This document shows positions 55,140 through 63,865 of a stretch of DNA of 64,000 nt, in pieces. The stretch lies in contig NZ_JAFNMJ010000006.1 in the NCBI RefSeq assembly GCF_026537325.1, positions 62,001-126,000 on the forward strand, read 5' to 3'. This stretch comes from Bifidobacterium sp. B4142 (GTDB lineage Bacteria; Actinomycetota; Actinomycetes; Actinomycetales; Bifidobacteriaceae). The notes under the pieces were generated by a model that saw only the letters and a program-made list of their open reading frames with translations, was not told the DNA's origin and did no database searches. Numbering within the stretch: the first letter of the stretch is position 1; each line of letters starts with the position of its first letter. A program made the translations under genes and the position numbers.

Positions 55140-56330
55140 ATGACCATAGACCCTGCGACGGCGCAGACAATCGTCGATAATCTCAAGGATGTAACCGAGT
55201 ACAATATCAACTTTTTCGACACCGAGGGAGCCATGGTGGCCAGCACTGATGCTTCGCGCATAGGCAGCTTCCATGACGCGGCCCGTCAGGCGGCCGTTGA
55301 CTGCCAAACCGTTGCCGTGGATCGTCGCCATCCTTATCAGGGCGCCCGTGACGGGGTCAACGTGCCGGTGGTGCTCAATGACGCTGTGGTGGCGGTCATC
55401 GGCATCACCGGCCCAGTGAACAAGGTTGGCGCTCTGGGCGGGATCATCGAGCGTATGACCGAGCTCATGCTCTGCGCCAACATGGAGCAGATTGACAGAT
55501 TCAACCGGCGGATCATGACCAGCAACTTGGTCAACCTACTGACTCTGGAGCACAAGGACGACGAATTGATGAACGCCCTGGCCCTGGCCCTCGACCTGGA
55601 TCTGTCGGGTCCACGACGGGCTCTGGTCGGCCGGACGCCAGGTATCCGGCTGGAAAGGCTCAACCAGGATAGGCTCTACGAGAGGCTCTGCAAGACCTGT
55701 CTGTCCTTCGGGGTTCCCCTTTTCGCTGTGAGCCCAAAGGTCTTTCGCATCTATGCGCCGCAGATGGGGGATGCTGAGCTTGATGAGTTCGTGGCTGCGC
55801 TGCGTCAGGCTCTCGGTCGGGCAGTCGGCTCCAAGGTGGTGCTAGGCGCGGGGATGATCCAAGCGGATCCGGGCCAGTACTGGCACAGCTACCGGCAGGC
55901 CTGCATCGCCGCGCGCTGGGCCGGATTCACCGACGATGACCAGCGGTATCGGTACGAGCAGATGGGCGCGGGTCTGCTCATCACCTCACTGCCCGCCGAG
56001 CAGTGTCAGACCTTTGTGGATCAGGTCTTTGCGGGCCTCCCTCCGGATCGTGTCGATTGGTTCGAGAGGGTCTTCAGCGCCTACATCCGGCACAACGGCA
56101 GCATCACCCACGCCGCCCAGGAGCTTTTCATCCACAAGAACACCATGCAGAACCGACTGGATGCCCTGGCCAGAGAGACAGGCTACAATCCCCGCCGCCT
56201 AAGCGATTATCCCGACCTGGCCATGGCCTTCGAACTGCGCAAATACCTGGCCTACAAGGATATCCCCGATGAACGCGCCGAGTTGGGTGAGCATCCTGAG
56301 ACCGCCGACCATCCTAGGGAAACGAGCTAG
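55140..56330 (+). CDS. cdaR: CdaR-type transcriptional regulator
   Basis: 396 residues. N-terminal sugar-diacid recognition domain (TAQTIVDNLKDVTEYNINFF through GVNVPVVLNDAVVAVIGITG), a central GGDEF-like fold segment and a C-terminal PucR-type helix-turn-helix (HNGSITHAAQELFIHKNTM). In E. coli CdaR activates genes for galactarate, glucarate and glycerate use, so the adjacent permease-kinase operon is its likely target. GGAGG precedes the ATG. Effector (glycerate or a diacid) is an inference. Confidence 0.9.
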   Translation: MTIDPATAQTIVDNLKDVTEYNINFFDTEGAMVASTDASRIGSFHDAARQAAVDCQTVAVDRRHPYQGARDGVNVPVVLNDAVVAVIGITGPVNKVGALGGIIERMTELMLCANMEQIDRFNRRIMTSNLVNLLTLEHKDDELMNALALALDLDLSGPRRALVGRTPGIRLERLNQDRLYERLCKTCLSFGVPLFAVSPKVFRIYAPQMGDAELDEFVAALRQALGRAVGSKVVLGAGMIQADPGQYWHSYRQACIAARWAGFTDDDQRYRYEQMGAGLLITSLPAEQCQTFVDQVFAGLPPDRVDWFERVFSAYIRHNGSITHAAQELFIHKNTMQNRLDALARETGYNPRRLSDYPDLAMAFELRKYLAYKDIPDERAELGEHPETADHPRETS

Positions 56331-56370
56331 AACAAATAAGGCCGAACCAGGTCGGGCTAGACTCCGTGTC

Positions 56371-57090
56371 CTATTTTTGCGCCGTCTGACTACCGGCGGA
56401 AAGCTGGTTCAGTTCGGCCCGGACCTTCTGAAGCTTGGCAAAGGCTGTGTTGCGGGCCTGGGTGGTCCGGGCCCGGCCATGGTCCCCGGCCAGCTTGGCC
56501 TCCTGGGTCTTGAGCAGGTCGATGCGCTCGCGGACGGCGAGTCGGCTGTCCAGATCCGTGCCGTCAGTCCGGTCCAGGGTCACCTGGGCGCACAGGCTGT
56601 CCCAGAGCTGATCCATATCGTCGCCCACCAGGGTCAGACTGGTCTGATCGGCAGGGCGGGGCCTGCCTAGGTGGAGCGTATGCCTGGTCTCATGACCGGC
56701 CTTGGTAGGCAGGGCCCGGCGGACGGCCGGCGTGCAGACGAGTCCCTCTTCACCTTGGTGAATGGTGATAAAAACCATGCCTGAGGAGCGCATGGCGGCG
56801 ATGTGCTCCAACACGTCCTCCGGCACATCGGGGGTCTTCAGCCCGACGGCCATGACCAGCACCTCATGGCAGTGTGCGCCATCCGTCACAGGAACAGTCC
56901 CGGGCCGCAGCAGGGCCAGCATGACGATCTTGTCGATGCTGGTGGAGAAGTGCTGACGCAGCCGTGAGGAGACGGGAGGTCGCGTGGTGAAGGCCCTTAT
57001 GGGCAGTTCGCTCTTGGCTGCTGGAATGGCGGTGGCGGGCGGCAGGCCCAGGGATAGCGCGGATACGCCTTCGTAGGTTGCGATTGTCAT
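56371..57090 (-). CDS. DUF4391 domain-containing protein
   Basis: 239 residues, no signal peptide or membrane span. The block DKIVMLALLRPGTVPV and the later EVLVMAVGL resemble DUF4391, a family often seen next to helicase and restriction-like genes; here it stands alone. A charged C-terminal helix (LKTQEAKLAGDHGRARTTQA) may be coiled coil. ATG 57090 has AAGGCCAAGG directly upstream. Convergent with the cdaR gene. Function unknown. Confidence 0.65.
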   Translation of the reverse strand: MTIATYEGVSALSLGLPPATAIPAAKSELPIRAFTTRPPVSSRLRQHFSTSIDKIVMLALLRPGTVPVTDGAHCHEVLVMAVGLKTPDVPEDVLEHIAAMRSSGMVFITIHQGEEGLVCTPAVRRALPTKAGHETRHTLHLGRPRPADQTSLTLVGDDMDQLWDSLCAQVTLDRTDGTDLDSRLAVRERIDLLKTQEAKLAGDHGRARTTQARNTAFAKLQKVRAELNQLSAGSQTAQK

Positions 57091-57213
57091 CCTTGGCCTT
57101 TCTGTCTCTGTTTCCATTATTCTACCGGCAGGAGCGCGACCAGTAGCATGAATGTCCGTTTGACGGCATGACATGACTTGTTGTCTATCAGGCAAACGTT
57201 TTTATGAGTGTTG

Positions 57214-58143
57214 CTACTTGTCGCATAGATCGTCGCTGTTCGTCTGTAACGTTGCTTGATCGATCTGGAGATGCCCCCTTCGGTATTGCCGGGGTGTGAT
57301 CCCGTATTCACGAGTGAAGGATCGTGTGAAACTGGTCAGATTGGGGAATCCAGCATCGGCGGCAATATTTGTTATGGGGCCACTGGACCGATCCATATTG
57401 GCTCTTGCGTCGTCCAGTCTCAATTTGGTCAGATAAGACTTGAAGGTGGAGCCAGTGGTCTTTCGGAATAGACGGCTGAAGTGCTCTCTGCTGTAGCCAA
57501 AGTAGGCGGCCGCAGTCCGCTCGGTCAGATTCTCGGTGTGGTGATTGGCTAGATAGCCGAGAATCTGCCTGGTGACATTGCGCCCTGATCTGATTGATTC
57601 CGGCGGCCGCACGCCGATGGTGAATCTGGTGTACAGCGAGTGCAGCAATTGATAAAGCGTTGCATTCAGCAGAAATGCCGAAGCCGTGTTCTGATATTCA
57701 TACAGGCTGCCGATGCTGATCATCAGCTGGTCCAGATTCTTCCGGTCTTGCATGTTGGCATGGGGACTGGAGAGCGAGAAAAGAAACCTGTCGGCAAAGG
57801 GGTAAATCCGACCTACGACTTCATTGTTGAAGGTGACTGAGATGATCTTAACCAAACCTTTGCTGTGGCTGACGGTGCGGCCCTGGTGCATCTTATACGG
57901 GCTGATCAGCAGGTTATCGTTGTCCCTGAGCATATAGTGCTGGTCTTCGACCTGGAAGGAGCCGCCACCATGGATGGTGTGAATCACTTCCAGACCCTGG
58001 TGCCAATGAGCGCTAACCAATTCGTCATTGTCATAATGAACGATGACCAGGCCTGGATAGCCCTCGGGATAAATGTCCTCTTCCAAGAAGTCGGGGCTGA
58101 TCACTGTGTTGTATTGATGGGCTTCCTTTGGATTTTGCAGCAT
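57214..58143 (-). CDS. AraC family transcriptional regulator
   Basis: 309 residues. A cupin-like effector domain (SAHWHQGLEVIHTIHGGGSF) is followed by the double helix-turn-helix: LTERTAAAYFGYSREHFSRLF and ITNIAADAGFPNLTSFTRSF, ending GITPRQYR. It probably controls the divergent sugar-porter operon in response to a sugar. AGGAG 7 nt upstream supports ATG 58143. The gene is less GC-rich than neighbours, suggesting that the cassette was acquired. Confidence 0.92.
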   Translation of the reverse strand: MLQNPKEAHQYNTVISPDFLEEDIYPEGYPGLVIVHYDNDELVSAHWHQGLEVIHTIHGGGSFQVEDQHYMLRDNDNLLISPYKMHQGRTVSHSKGLVKIISVTFNNEVVGRIYPFADRFLFSLSSPHANMQDRKNLDQLMISIGSLYEYQNTASAFLLNATLYQLLHSLYTRFTIGVRPPESIRSGRNVTRQILGYLANHHTENLTERTAAAYFGYSREHFSRLFRKTTGSTFKSYLTKLRLDDARANMDRSSGPITNIAADAGFPNLTSFTRSFTREYGITPRQYRRGHLQIDQATLQTNSDDLCDK

Positions 58144-58202
58144 TGAACATCTCCTTTCCGAGGAAAGCAGTCTGTACATTATTTCATTTCACCTGGCAGA
58201 CA

Positions 58203-58229
58203 GGTCACAAAATGTCGTATCCGGGTCAC
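58203..58229 (+). promoter_or_regulatory. two direct GGTCAC half-sites, 21 bp apart
   Basis: GGTCAC at 58203-58208 and 58224-58229, spaced by two helical turns, ending 3 bp before the -35 at 58233. This is the classic activator layout for AraC proteins, whose gene lies divergently next door. Confidence 0.55.
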
Positions 58230-58232
58230 CGA

Positions 58233-58262
58233 TTGACATTCTCAGACCCTCGGGTATGTATA
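58233..58262 (+). promoter_or_regulatory. candidate promoter of the sugar-porter operon
   Basis: TTGACA (58233-58238) followed by TATGTATA (58255-58262), giving a 16- or 18-bp spacer according to which hexamer is read. The start codon of the porter is at 58303. Confidence 0.6.
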
Positions 58263-58302
58263 GCTTTGTGGTAACGATGTGTCATGCTACAAAGGAGTGA
58301 CC

Positions 58303-59754
58303 GTGTCACAAAAAAACAATCAGTCGTCATCGTCTGGTGATGTGACGGAAGTTCTTGATCCGTCTGTGCGACGCCGCATCATCCTGGTCTGTCTGGCAGG
58401 GGCAACAGGAGGATTGCTGTTCGGCTACGACACCTCAGTGATCAACGGGGCCGTGGATTCCATTGCCGGCACAAAAGCAGGTTTTGGCCTTAACAGCTTC
58501 ATGAGCGGCATTTCGGTATCGGCTGCCCTGTTGGGCTGCGTGATCGGTGCCTGGTTCGCTGGCAAACTGGCTGACCGATTTGGGCGAGTAAAGATCATGC
58601 TTTCGGCGGCTTTACTCTTTGTGGTCAGTTCAATAGGGTCGGCCTTCGCTCCGGAAATATGGAGTTTCCTACTCTTCCGCATCATCGGCGGCATTGGCGT
58701 GGGCTTTGCTTCTGTGGTCGGACCGGCCTATATTGCCGAGGTTTCGCCCACGAAAATGCGTGGATTCCTGACCAGTTTCCAGCAGTTTGCGGTGGGCATC
58801 GGCATGCTGGCCTCCGTTATAGTCAACAATGTGCTGGCCAAAAGTTCAGGTGGAGCTGACCAGGCTTTGTGGTTTTCCTTGCCCACCTGGCGGTGGATGC
58901 TGTTGATGATGTTGGTCCCTGCTCTGATCATGCTGATTGTCTGCTTTAAGTTGCCCGAGTCGCCCAGGTACTTGGTCATGAAAGGACGTGACCAGGAGGC
59001 TGCCACCCTGCTCAGGCAACTCAATGGCACCCGGGATCCACAGGCAAAAGTGGCTCAGATAAGGCTTTCGGTCGGCAATGAGACCAGTCCACGGCTGTCT
59101 GATCTGCGCGGACGCACCTTCGGCCTGAAAAAGGTGGTCTGGATAGCTATTGCTGTGGCGCTGTTCCAACAGTTCAACGGGGTCAACATCATTCTTTACT
59201 ATGATTCCAGCCTTTGGCGATCGCTCGGTTTTTCTGAGCAGCAAGCGTTGAACATTTCGGTTATCCGTGCGGTGGTCGCTTTCGTCCCCATGATCATTTC
59301 CATGGCGTTGATTGACAGGATCGGCCGGAAAAAGCTTCTGGCCTTCGGTTCTGCTGGCATGACCGTCTTCCTTCTTCTCGCTACCTTCGGCTTCTACCAT
59401 GCCCAGGTCACCGCCACGGGGTTGTCCTTGAAGGGTGTGTGGGCGCCGCTCACTCTGGTAGCGGTCTACCTCTTCTACTTCACATTCTGCGGCACATGGG
59501 GGCCGGCCATGTGGGTGGTCATCGGTGAGATCTTCCCCAACAATATCCGTGCCATGGGCGTGGCCGTAGCAACCGCTTTCAACTGGATCGGGAATTTTTT
59601 GGTGTCCACCTCCTTCCCTTGGCTGCGGGATGGGATCGGCACCGGCAACGTATATTTGCTGTATACCGTCTTCGCGGCGCTGAGCCTCCTGTTCGTTCTG
59701 AAGGTTCTGCCAGAGACCAACGGCGTAGAGCTGGAAGATATGAGGGCTGAATGA
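58303..59754 (+). CDS. sugar porter family MFS transporter
   Basis: 483 residues, 12 membrane segments. Sugar porter signatures: GGLLFGYDTSVINGA in helix 1, KLADRFGRVK in the first loop, LPESPRYLVMKGRDQEA after helix 6, QQFNGVNIILYY in helix 7 and LPETNGVELEDM at the end. It probably imports a hexose or a sugar derivative by proton symport. GTG 58303 has AAAGGAG 5 nt upstream. It overlaps the esterase gene by 1-4 bp, so they form an operon controlled by the AraC protein. Confidence 0.94.
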   Translation: MSQKNNQSSSSGDVTEVLDPSVRRRIILVCLAGATGGLLFGYDTSVINGAVDSIAGTKAGFGLNSFMSGISVSAALLGCVIGAWFAGKLADRFGRVKIMLSAALLFVVSSIGSAFAPEIWSFLLFRIIGGIGVGFASVVGPAYIAEVSPTKMRGFLTSFQQFAVGIGMLASVIVNNVLAKSSGGADQALWFSLPTWRWMLLMMLVPALIMLIVCFKLPESPRYLVMKGRDQEAATLLRQLNGTRDPQAKVAQIRLSVGNETSPRLSDLRGRTFGLKKVVWIAIAVALFQQFNGVNIILYYDSSLWRSLGFSEQQALNISVIRAVVAFVPMIISMALIDRIGRKKLLAFGSAGMTVFLLLATFGFYHAQVTATGLSLKGVWAPLTLVAVYLFYFTFCGTWGPAMWVVIGEIFPNNIRAMGVAVATAFNWIGNFLVSTSFPWLRDGIGTGNVYLLYTVFAALSLLFVLKVLPETNGVELEDMRAE

Positions 59755-60788
59755 TGAGCAACGATTCAGAGATGACTGTAACCGACGAGGAACGTGAACT
59801 CCTGGAGGGTTGGACCGAGGTTGACGGGGACCTGGATGGCTGCAGTGCCGATATAGTCCAGGCCGTTCTGGGCTCCCGGCTGACTTTCGGGCGCATGGAT
59901 GCTCCCCGCTCCCGTCACTGGCAGGTGCCCGAGGGAGTGGACTGCCTCAACGACATCGCTTATGTGGACGATGGTCTGCGGGCCCACAAGCTGGATCTTT
60001 ACCTTCCTCATGATGCCCTGCTGCGCAACGGCAAGGTGACCCCGGTCTACATCGACATCCACGGCGGCGGGTTCATGTACGGCTACAAGGAGCTCAACCG
60101 GAACTTCTGCACCCACCTGGCCCAGCGCGGCTTTGCGGTTTTCTCAGTCAACTACCGACTGGTCCCGAGCACGGACTTCATGGGCCAGCTGGGTGATGTG
60201 CTGACGGCTCTGACCTGGATAAAGAACCACCTGGACGCGTATCCGGTTTCGCCTGATCGGATCTTTCTGACGGGAGATTCGGCCGGAGGCACGTTGGCCC
60301 TCTATACGCTGGCAGTGGAGTCCGATGACCAATTCGCGCAGAGGCTGGGGCTGAAACCTGCCGGTCTGCGGCCTCGGGGCGCTGCCTTCGTCTCAGGGCT
60401 TTTCGATCTGACTACTTACTTATCGGCGGATCTGGAAGACTTCCATCCAACTGGTTCGCCCACCGATGACCTGGCAATCGTTGCTCCATCCTTCTTTAGA
60501 AGCTTCATACATGCTGGGGGCGACCAGGTGGCCGACCTGACGACCTTGGTCGACATGGTCCACCTGCCGCCGGTCTTCCTGAACACTAGTGCCGACGATT
60601 TTCTGCAGGGTGACGCTCTGAAGCTGGCCGAGATTCTGTGCAGGAAGGGCCGCGACTTCGAGCTGCAGGACCCGAGACTCAACCGCCTGCAGACCCTGGG
60701 ACATGTCTATCCAGTGGCCATGACCTGGCTGGTGGAGAGCCGGCAGGCCCTGGACCAGATCCACGATTTTTCCTACGACCTGATTTGA
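59754..60788 (+). CDS. alpha/beta hydrolase (hormone-sensitive-lipase-type esterase)
   Basis: 344 residues. Oxyanion motif IHGGGF (102-107), nucleophile elbow GDSAGG (Ser176), acid region NTSADDFLQG and histidine in LGHVYPV make a complete triad. No signal peptide; cytoplasmic. It overlaps the sugar porter stop (GAATGATG; ATG 59751 or 59754), and GAGGG lies just upstream. The link to a sugar transporter suggests de-esterification of an acylated sugar or glycoside after uptake; the substrate is not known. Confidence 0.9.
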   Translation: MSNDSEMTVTDEERELLEGWTEVDGDLDGCSADIVQAVLGSRLTFGRMDAPRSRHWQVPEGVDCLNDIAYVDDGLRAHKLDLYLPHDALLRNGKVTPVYIDIHGGGFMYGYKELNRNFCTHLAQRGFAVFSVNYRLVPSTDFMGQLGDVLTALTWIKNHLDAYPVSPDRIFLTGDSAGGTLALYTLAVESDDQFAQRLGLKPAGLRPRGAAFVSGLFDLTTYLSADLEDFHPTGSPTDDLAIVAPSFFRSFIHAGGDQVADLTTLVDMVHLPPVFLNTSADDFLQGDALKLAEILCRKGRDFELQDPRLNRLQTLGHVYPVAMTWLVESRQALDQIHDFSYDLI

Positions 60789-60817
60789 GCCCTTTGCGCG
60801 CCCGGTTCATCCGGTCG

Positions 60818-60846
60818 TTGACTATGATGGGAGGGGAAAATATGGG
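60818..60846 (+). promoter_or_regulatory. candidate promoter of the 67-residue gene
   Basis: TTGACT (60818-60823), exactly 17 bp, then TATGGG (60841-60846). It lies 30 bp after the esterase stop and about 55 bp before the start codon of the small gene. Confidence 0.5.
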
Positions 60847-60901
60847 CATCGATGGCGTAAGGCCCCCGGTACCTGCACCGCCGCTTACAGAGGAGTGATT
60901 C

Positions 60902-61105
60902 ATGGACGAGAAGACCTTGGTAGAGAAGCTGAGCAACCTGGAGACCATCGACCAGCTGGTGGACCTGGCCAAGCAGATTGGCAAGCCCCTGTCCTACAAC
61001 GATGCGGACCAGCTCTTCGGCAAGATAAACCAGTGCAAGAACGATGTCGCGGAGCTGGGTGGCGACACTATTGCCAAGCTGGCCAAGCAGGTCTTCGGCA
61101 TCTGA
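60902..61105 (+). CDS. 67-residue small protein of unknown function
   Basis: It has its own promoter-like sequence, AGAGGAG 6 nt before the ATG, and a strong terminator, so it is very likely expressed. The sequence is helix-rich: an N-terminal amphipathic part with TIDQLVDLAKQIGKPLSYND (a pattern seen in Nif11-type leader peptides and other small two-helix proteins), one Cys (QCKND), then ELGG and an amphipathic end DTIAKLAKQVFGI. Whether this is a leader-core peptide or simply a small cytoplasmic protein cannot be decided here. No modification or export genes of a bacteriocin kind are adjacent. Confidence 0.8.
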   Translation: MDEKTLVEKLSNLETIDQLVDLAKQIGKPLSYNDADQLFGKINQCKNDVAELGGDTIAKLAKQVFGI

Positions 61106-61120
61106 AGCATCAGGCCCATT

Positions 61121-61154
61121 GAGGGCGGGCCGGCATCCGGCTTCGCCCTCTTTT
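61121..61154 (+). terminator. terminator after the small protein gene
   Basis: GAGGGCG pairs with CGCCCTC and GCCGG with CCGGC in one stem (61121-61150) followed by TTTTC. It also overlaps the end of the convergent porter gene. Confidence 0.85.
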
Positions 61155-62551
61155 CATGCCCGGGCTCGGGCCTCCTGCTCGATTTGGGCTAGGCTTTTGC
61201 CCCTGGTCTCGGGCACCCTGACCCAGGCGAAAACCAAGGCGCATACATTGATGAGGGCGAAGAGCAGGTAGGCGCCGGTGCCGCCCAGCCGGGCCAGCAG
61301 AGTGGGGAAGACCAAGGAGAGTCCGAAGTTGGTCAGGTTCATGGCCACGTTGGCGTAGCCCATGCCGCGGCTCTTGACCTCCTGAGGGAAGATCTCGGAC
61401 AGGAGCAGCCAGGTGACCGGGGCTACCAGGCCCTGGACGAAAACCACGTAGATCATCATCATGCCGATCATGATCCAGGCGGCCGTTCGTGACCCGGAGC
61501 CGGGGGCGCCGACGAACTGGTAGCAGACCCCGATGGCGGCGAGAAAGACGATGGTGCCTGCAAGTCCCGCGGCCAGTATGGCGCGGCGGTCAAATCGGTC
61601 AATCAGCCCCAGTCCTCCGATGGTGGCCGCTATGGCGGAGACCAGGATGACGGGCACAGTGGCGACCATGGACAGGGAGGGGTCGAAGCCAAGGGTATCG
61701 GTGAAGATGGTCGGCGCGTAGTAGTTGACGATATTCAGCCCTGTCAGCTGGTTGATCATGGCCACGCCGATGCCCACGATCAGCACCCGCCGGAGCCAGG
61801 GGGCCTTGAAGCTGGCGGTTGTCGCACTCTTGGGCTGTGAAAGCTCCTGCATGGTCTCCCGGGCCTCTTTTTCGTCGTGTGTAGCCTCAAGGAAGGCCGC
61901 CGCCTGGTCCTGTTCGCCTCGGCGGATCAGGTGGGCAGGACTGTCATGAAGGAAGCATGCCAGCAAAGCCAGCAGGACGGCTGGTGGCACTACTGCCCAG
62001 AGCATGGTCCGCCAGTCGGCGCCCATCCGGTTCATGATGGCGTTGACGCTGACCGCCAGCAGCTGCCAAACCACGATCATGACCGAGTTGACCGAAACCA
62101 CCCGTCCGCGTTCAACCGTGCCGACCATATCGGCCAGGTAGATGGGCACAATGGTCGAAGTCATGCCTATGCCGACCCCGATGACCAACCTCCCCAGTTC
62201 CAGCAGGGGCAGGCTGGGGGCCAGGGCGCTCAGCAGAGCTCCGGGGATGGCCAGCAGGGCGCCGGTCAGGATGATGAGTCTGGGACCCAAGCGGTCGTTG
62301 AGCCTGCCTGCCAGGTAGGATCCCAGCGCCGCCCCTATCAACAAAGCGGAGGTGACCATGCCCTGCTCGCCGGCCGTCAGGTGCCCGTCCGGACCCGAGC
62401 CTAGGTTCATGCCGACCAGCGTCCCGGAGATAACGGTCAGGGTGTAGCCGTAGAGGCCTCCGGCCAGCACGCCTAGCGAGGTCATCAGCTGCAGGTTGCG
62501 TCGACGTTCTTGGAGCGTGGTTGTGGATGCCTTCGTTTCCCTTGGAGCCAT
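61154..62551 (-). CDS. sugar porter family MFS transporter (second)
   Basis: 465 residues, 12 membrane segments. GGLYGYTLTVISGTLVG in helix 1, RLNDRLGPRLI in the first loop, LIRRGEQDQAAAFLEATHDE in the central loop, INQLTGLNIVNYYAPTIF in helix 7 and VPETRGKSLAQIEQEA at the end are sugar-porter motifs. It is not paralogous to the porter at 58303 in any recent sense. The ATG at 62551 is preceded by GAAAGGGGTACCC. Substrate unknown; it is divergent from a nucleoside hydrolase gene, so a pentose or ribonucleoside-related substrate is possible. Confidence 0.92.
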   Translation of the reverse strand: MAPRETKASTTTLQERRRNLQLMTSLGVLAGGLYGYTLTVISGTLVGMNLGSGPDGHLTAGEQGMVTSALLIGAALGSYLAGRLNDRLGPRLIILTGALLAIPGALLSALAPSLPLLELGRLVIGVGIGMTSTIVPIYLADMVGTVERGRVVSVNSVMIVVWQLLAVSVNAIMNRMGADWRTMLWAVVPPAVLLALLACFLHDSPAHLIRRGEQDQAAAFLEATHDEKEARETMQELSQPKSATTASFKAPWLRRVLIVGIGVAMINQLTGLNIVNYYAPTIFTDTLGFDPSLSMVATVPVILVSAIAATIGGLGLIDRFDRRAILAAGLAGTIVFLAAIGVCYQFVGAPGSGSRTAAWIMIGMMMIYVVFVQGLVAPVTWLLLSEIFPQEVKSRGMGYANVAMNLTNFGLSLVFPTLLARLGGTGAYLLFALINVCALVFAWVRVPETRGKSLAQIEQEARARA

Positions 62552-62857
62552 GGGTACCCCTTTCGCCAGCTCATCCGGGCAGAATCAGAGTCATCATAGG
62601 CACCTGGGGGAGCGGCTTGTGCGTCTGGCTTGTCATTATGGACAGTGCAATCAGCCAGAAGGCAGATGCCGGACTCGTCACCTGAGTTCTGGTTGCCGAA
62701 GCCATGAGCATCTGAGGATATTGTCCACGGCTAGTTCCTGTCATGAGCGGCGAAACAGCCCGGTCCAACCTATGGTAAACTCGTATGCGCGCCAAGAACG
62801 CCGTGGGTGCTTACGGCCATGGTTCTATACAGCCATGGCGACGAAAGGAAGCATTGC
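62552..62857. other. divergent intergenic region, porter 2 / nucleoside hydrolase
   Basis: No gene is seen. An extended -10 (TGGTAAACT, 62773-62781) faces the hydrolase. GCCATGG (62816-62822) and CCATGGC (62833-62839) form a small leader hairpin just before its ribosome-binding site. I see no obvious repressor operator. Confidence 0.5.
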
Positions 62858-63814
62858 ATGCGCAAGCTGATTCTCGATCTGGACACTGGTGTCGACGACA
62901 CTCTGGCTATTTCCTACGCCCTGGGCAGCCCCGAAGTTGAGCTGATCGGCATAACGGGTACCTATGGCAACGTTCTGCTGGAGCAGGGCATCCGGAATGA
63001 TCTGGCCATCACCGACTTGCTGGGACACCCGGAGGTCAAGGTCTATCCGGGTCTGCCCCACGCCTCCAAAGCCGACTCCTTCAAGGTGCTGCCTGTCTCC
63101 GTCTTCATTCACGGCGAGAACGGCATCGGCGACGCGGCCATCCCGGACTCGCACCGCAAGGCGGAGACGCAGTCGGCTGTAGACTTTATCATCGATTCAG
63201 TCAACACCTACGGCAAGGACCTAGTATACGTGCCCACAGGCCCCATGACCAACATCGCCGCCGCCCTGGCGAAGGAGCCCGATATAGCCCAGCGCATCGG
63301 CTCCATTGTGCTTATGGGCGGTGCTCTGACCGTGCCGGGGAATGTGGATGCCTGGCAGGAGGCCAACATCTCCCAGGATCCGGACGCGGCAGATGCGCTC
63401 TTCCGCTCCGGCGCGCCCGTGACCATGGTCGGTCTGGACGTGACCCTGCAGACTCTGCTCACCTACAAGGAGACCGCCCGCTGGCGGCAACTGGGCACTG
63501 CGGCAGGCACCTTCCTGGCGGATATGACCGACTTCTATATCAAGGCCTATGAGACCACCTCGCCCCACCTGGGAGGCTGTGGCCTGCACGATCCGCTGGC
63601 CGTGGGCGTGGCCGTGGATCCGACCCTGGTCACCACCCTGCCTATGAATATGAAGGTCGAGACCGAAGGGGCCACGCGCGGGCGCACCATCGGGGACGAG
63701 CAGCGGCTCAATGATCCGCACAAGACCATGCGTGTGGCCGTCGACGTAGATGTGCCCCGCTTCCTGAACGAGTTCATGACCCGCATCACCAGTCTGGCCT
63801 CCCAGACCGAGTGA
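62858..63814 (+). CDS. inosine/uridine-preferring nucleoside hydrolase
   Basis: 318 residues. The calcium-binding N-terminal motif LDLDTGVDDTLAI (Asp7, 9, 13, 14) and ITGTYGNV identify the family; the catalytic histidine lies in GGCGLHDPLAVGV. It hydrolyses the N-glycosidic bond of ribonucleosides, yielding base and ribose. GAAAGGAAG precedes ATG 62858. It is followed after 51 bp by a membrane-protein gene, probably a co-transcribed nucleoside permease. Confidence 0.94.
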   Translation: MRKLILDLDTGVDDTLAISYALGSPEVELIGITGTYGNVLLEQGIRNDLAITDLLGHPEVKVYPGLPHASKADSFKVLPVSVFIHGENGIGDAAIPDSHRKAETQSAVDFIIDSVNTYGKDLVYVPTGPMTNIAAALAKEPDIAQRIGSIVLMGGALTVPGNVDAWQEANISQDPDAADALFRSGAPVTMVGLDVTLQTLLTYKETARWRQLGTAAGTFLADMTDFYIKAYETTSPHLGGCGLHDPLAVGVAVDPTLVTTLPMNMKVETEGATRGRTIGDEQRLNDPHKTMRVAVDVDVPRFLNEFMTRITSLASQTE

Positions 63815-63865
63815 TGTCCGCCATCCCCGGCAAGTTCACGCAAGAGAAAGAGTATTGAAGACATT

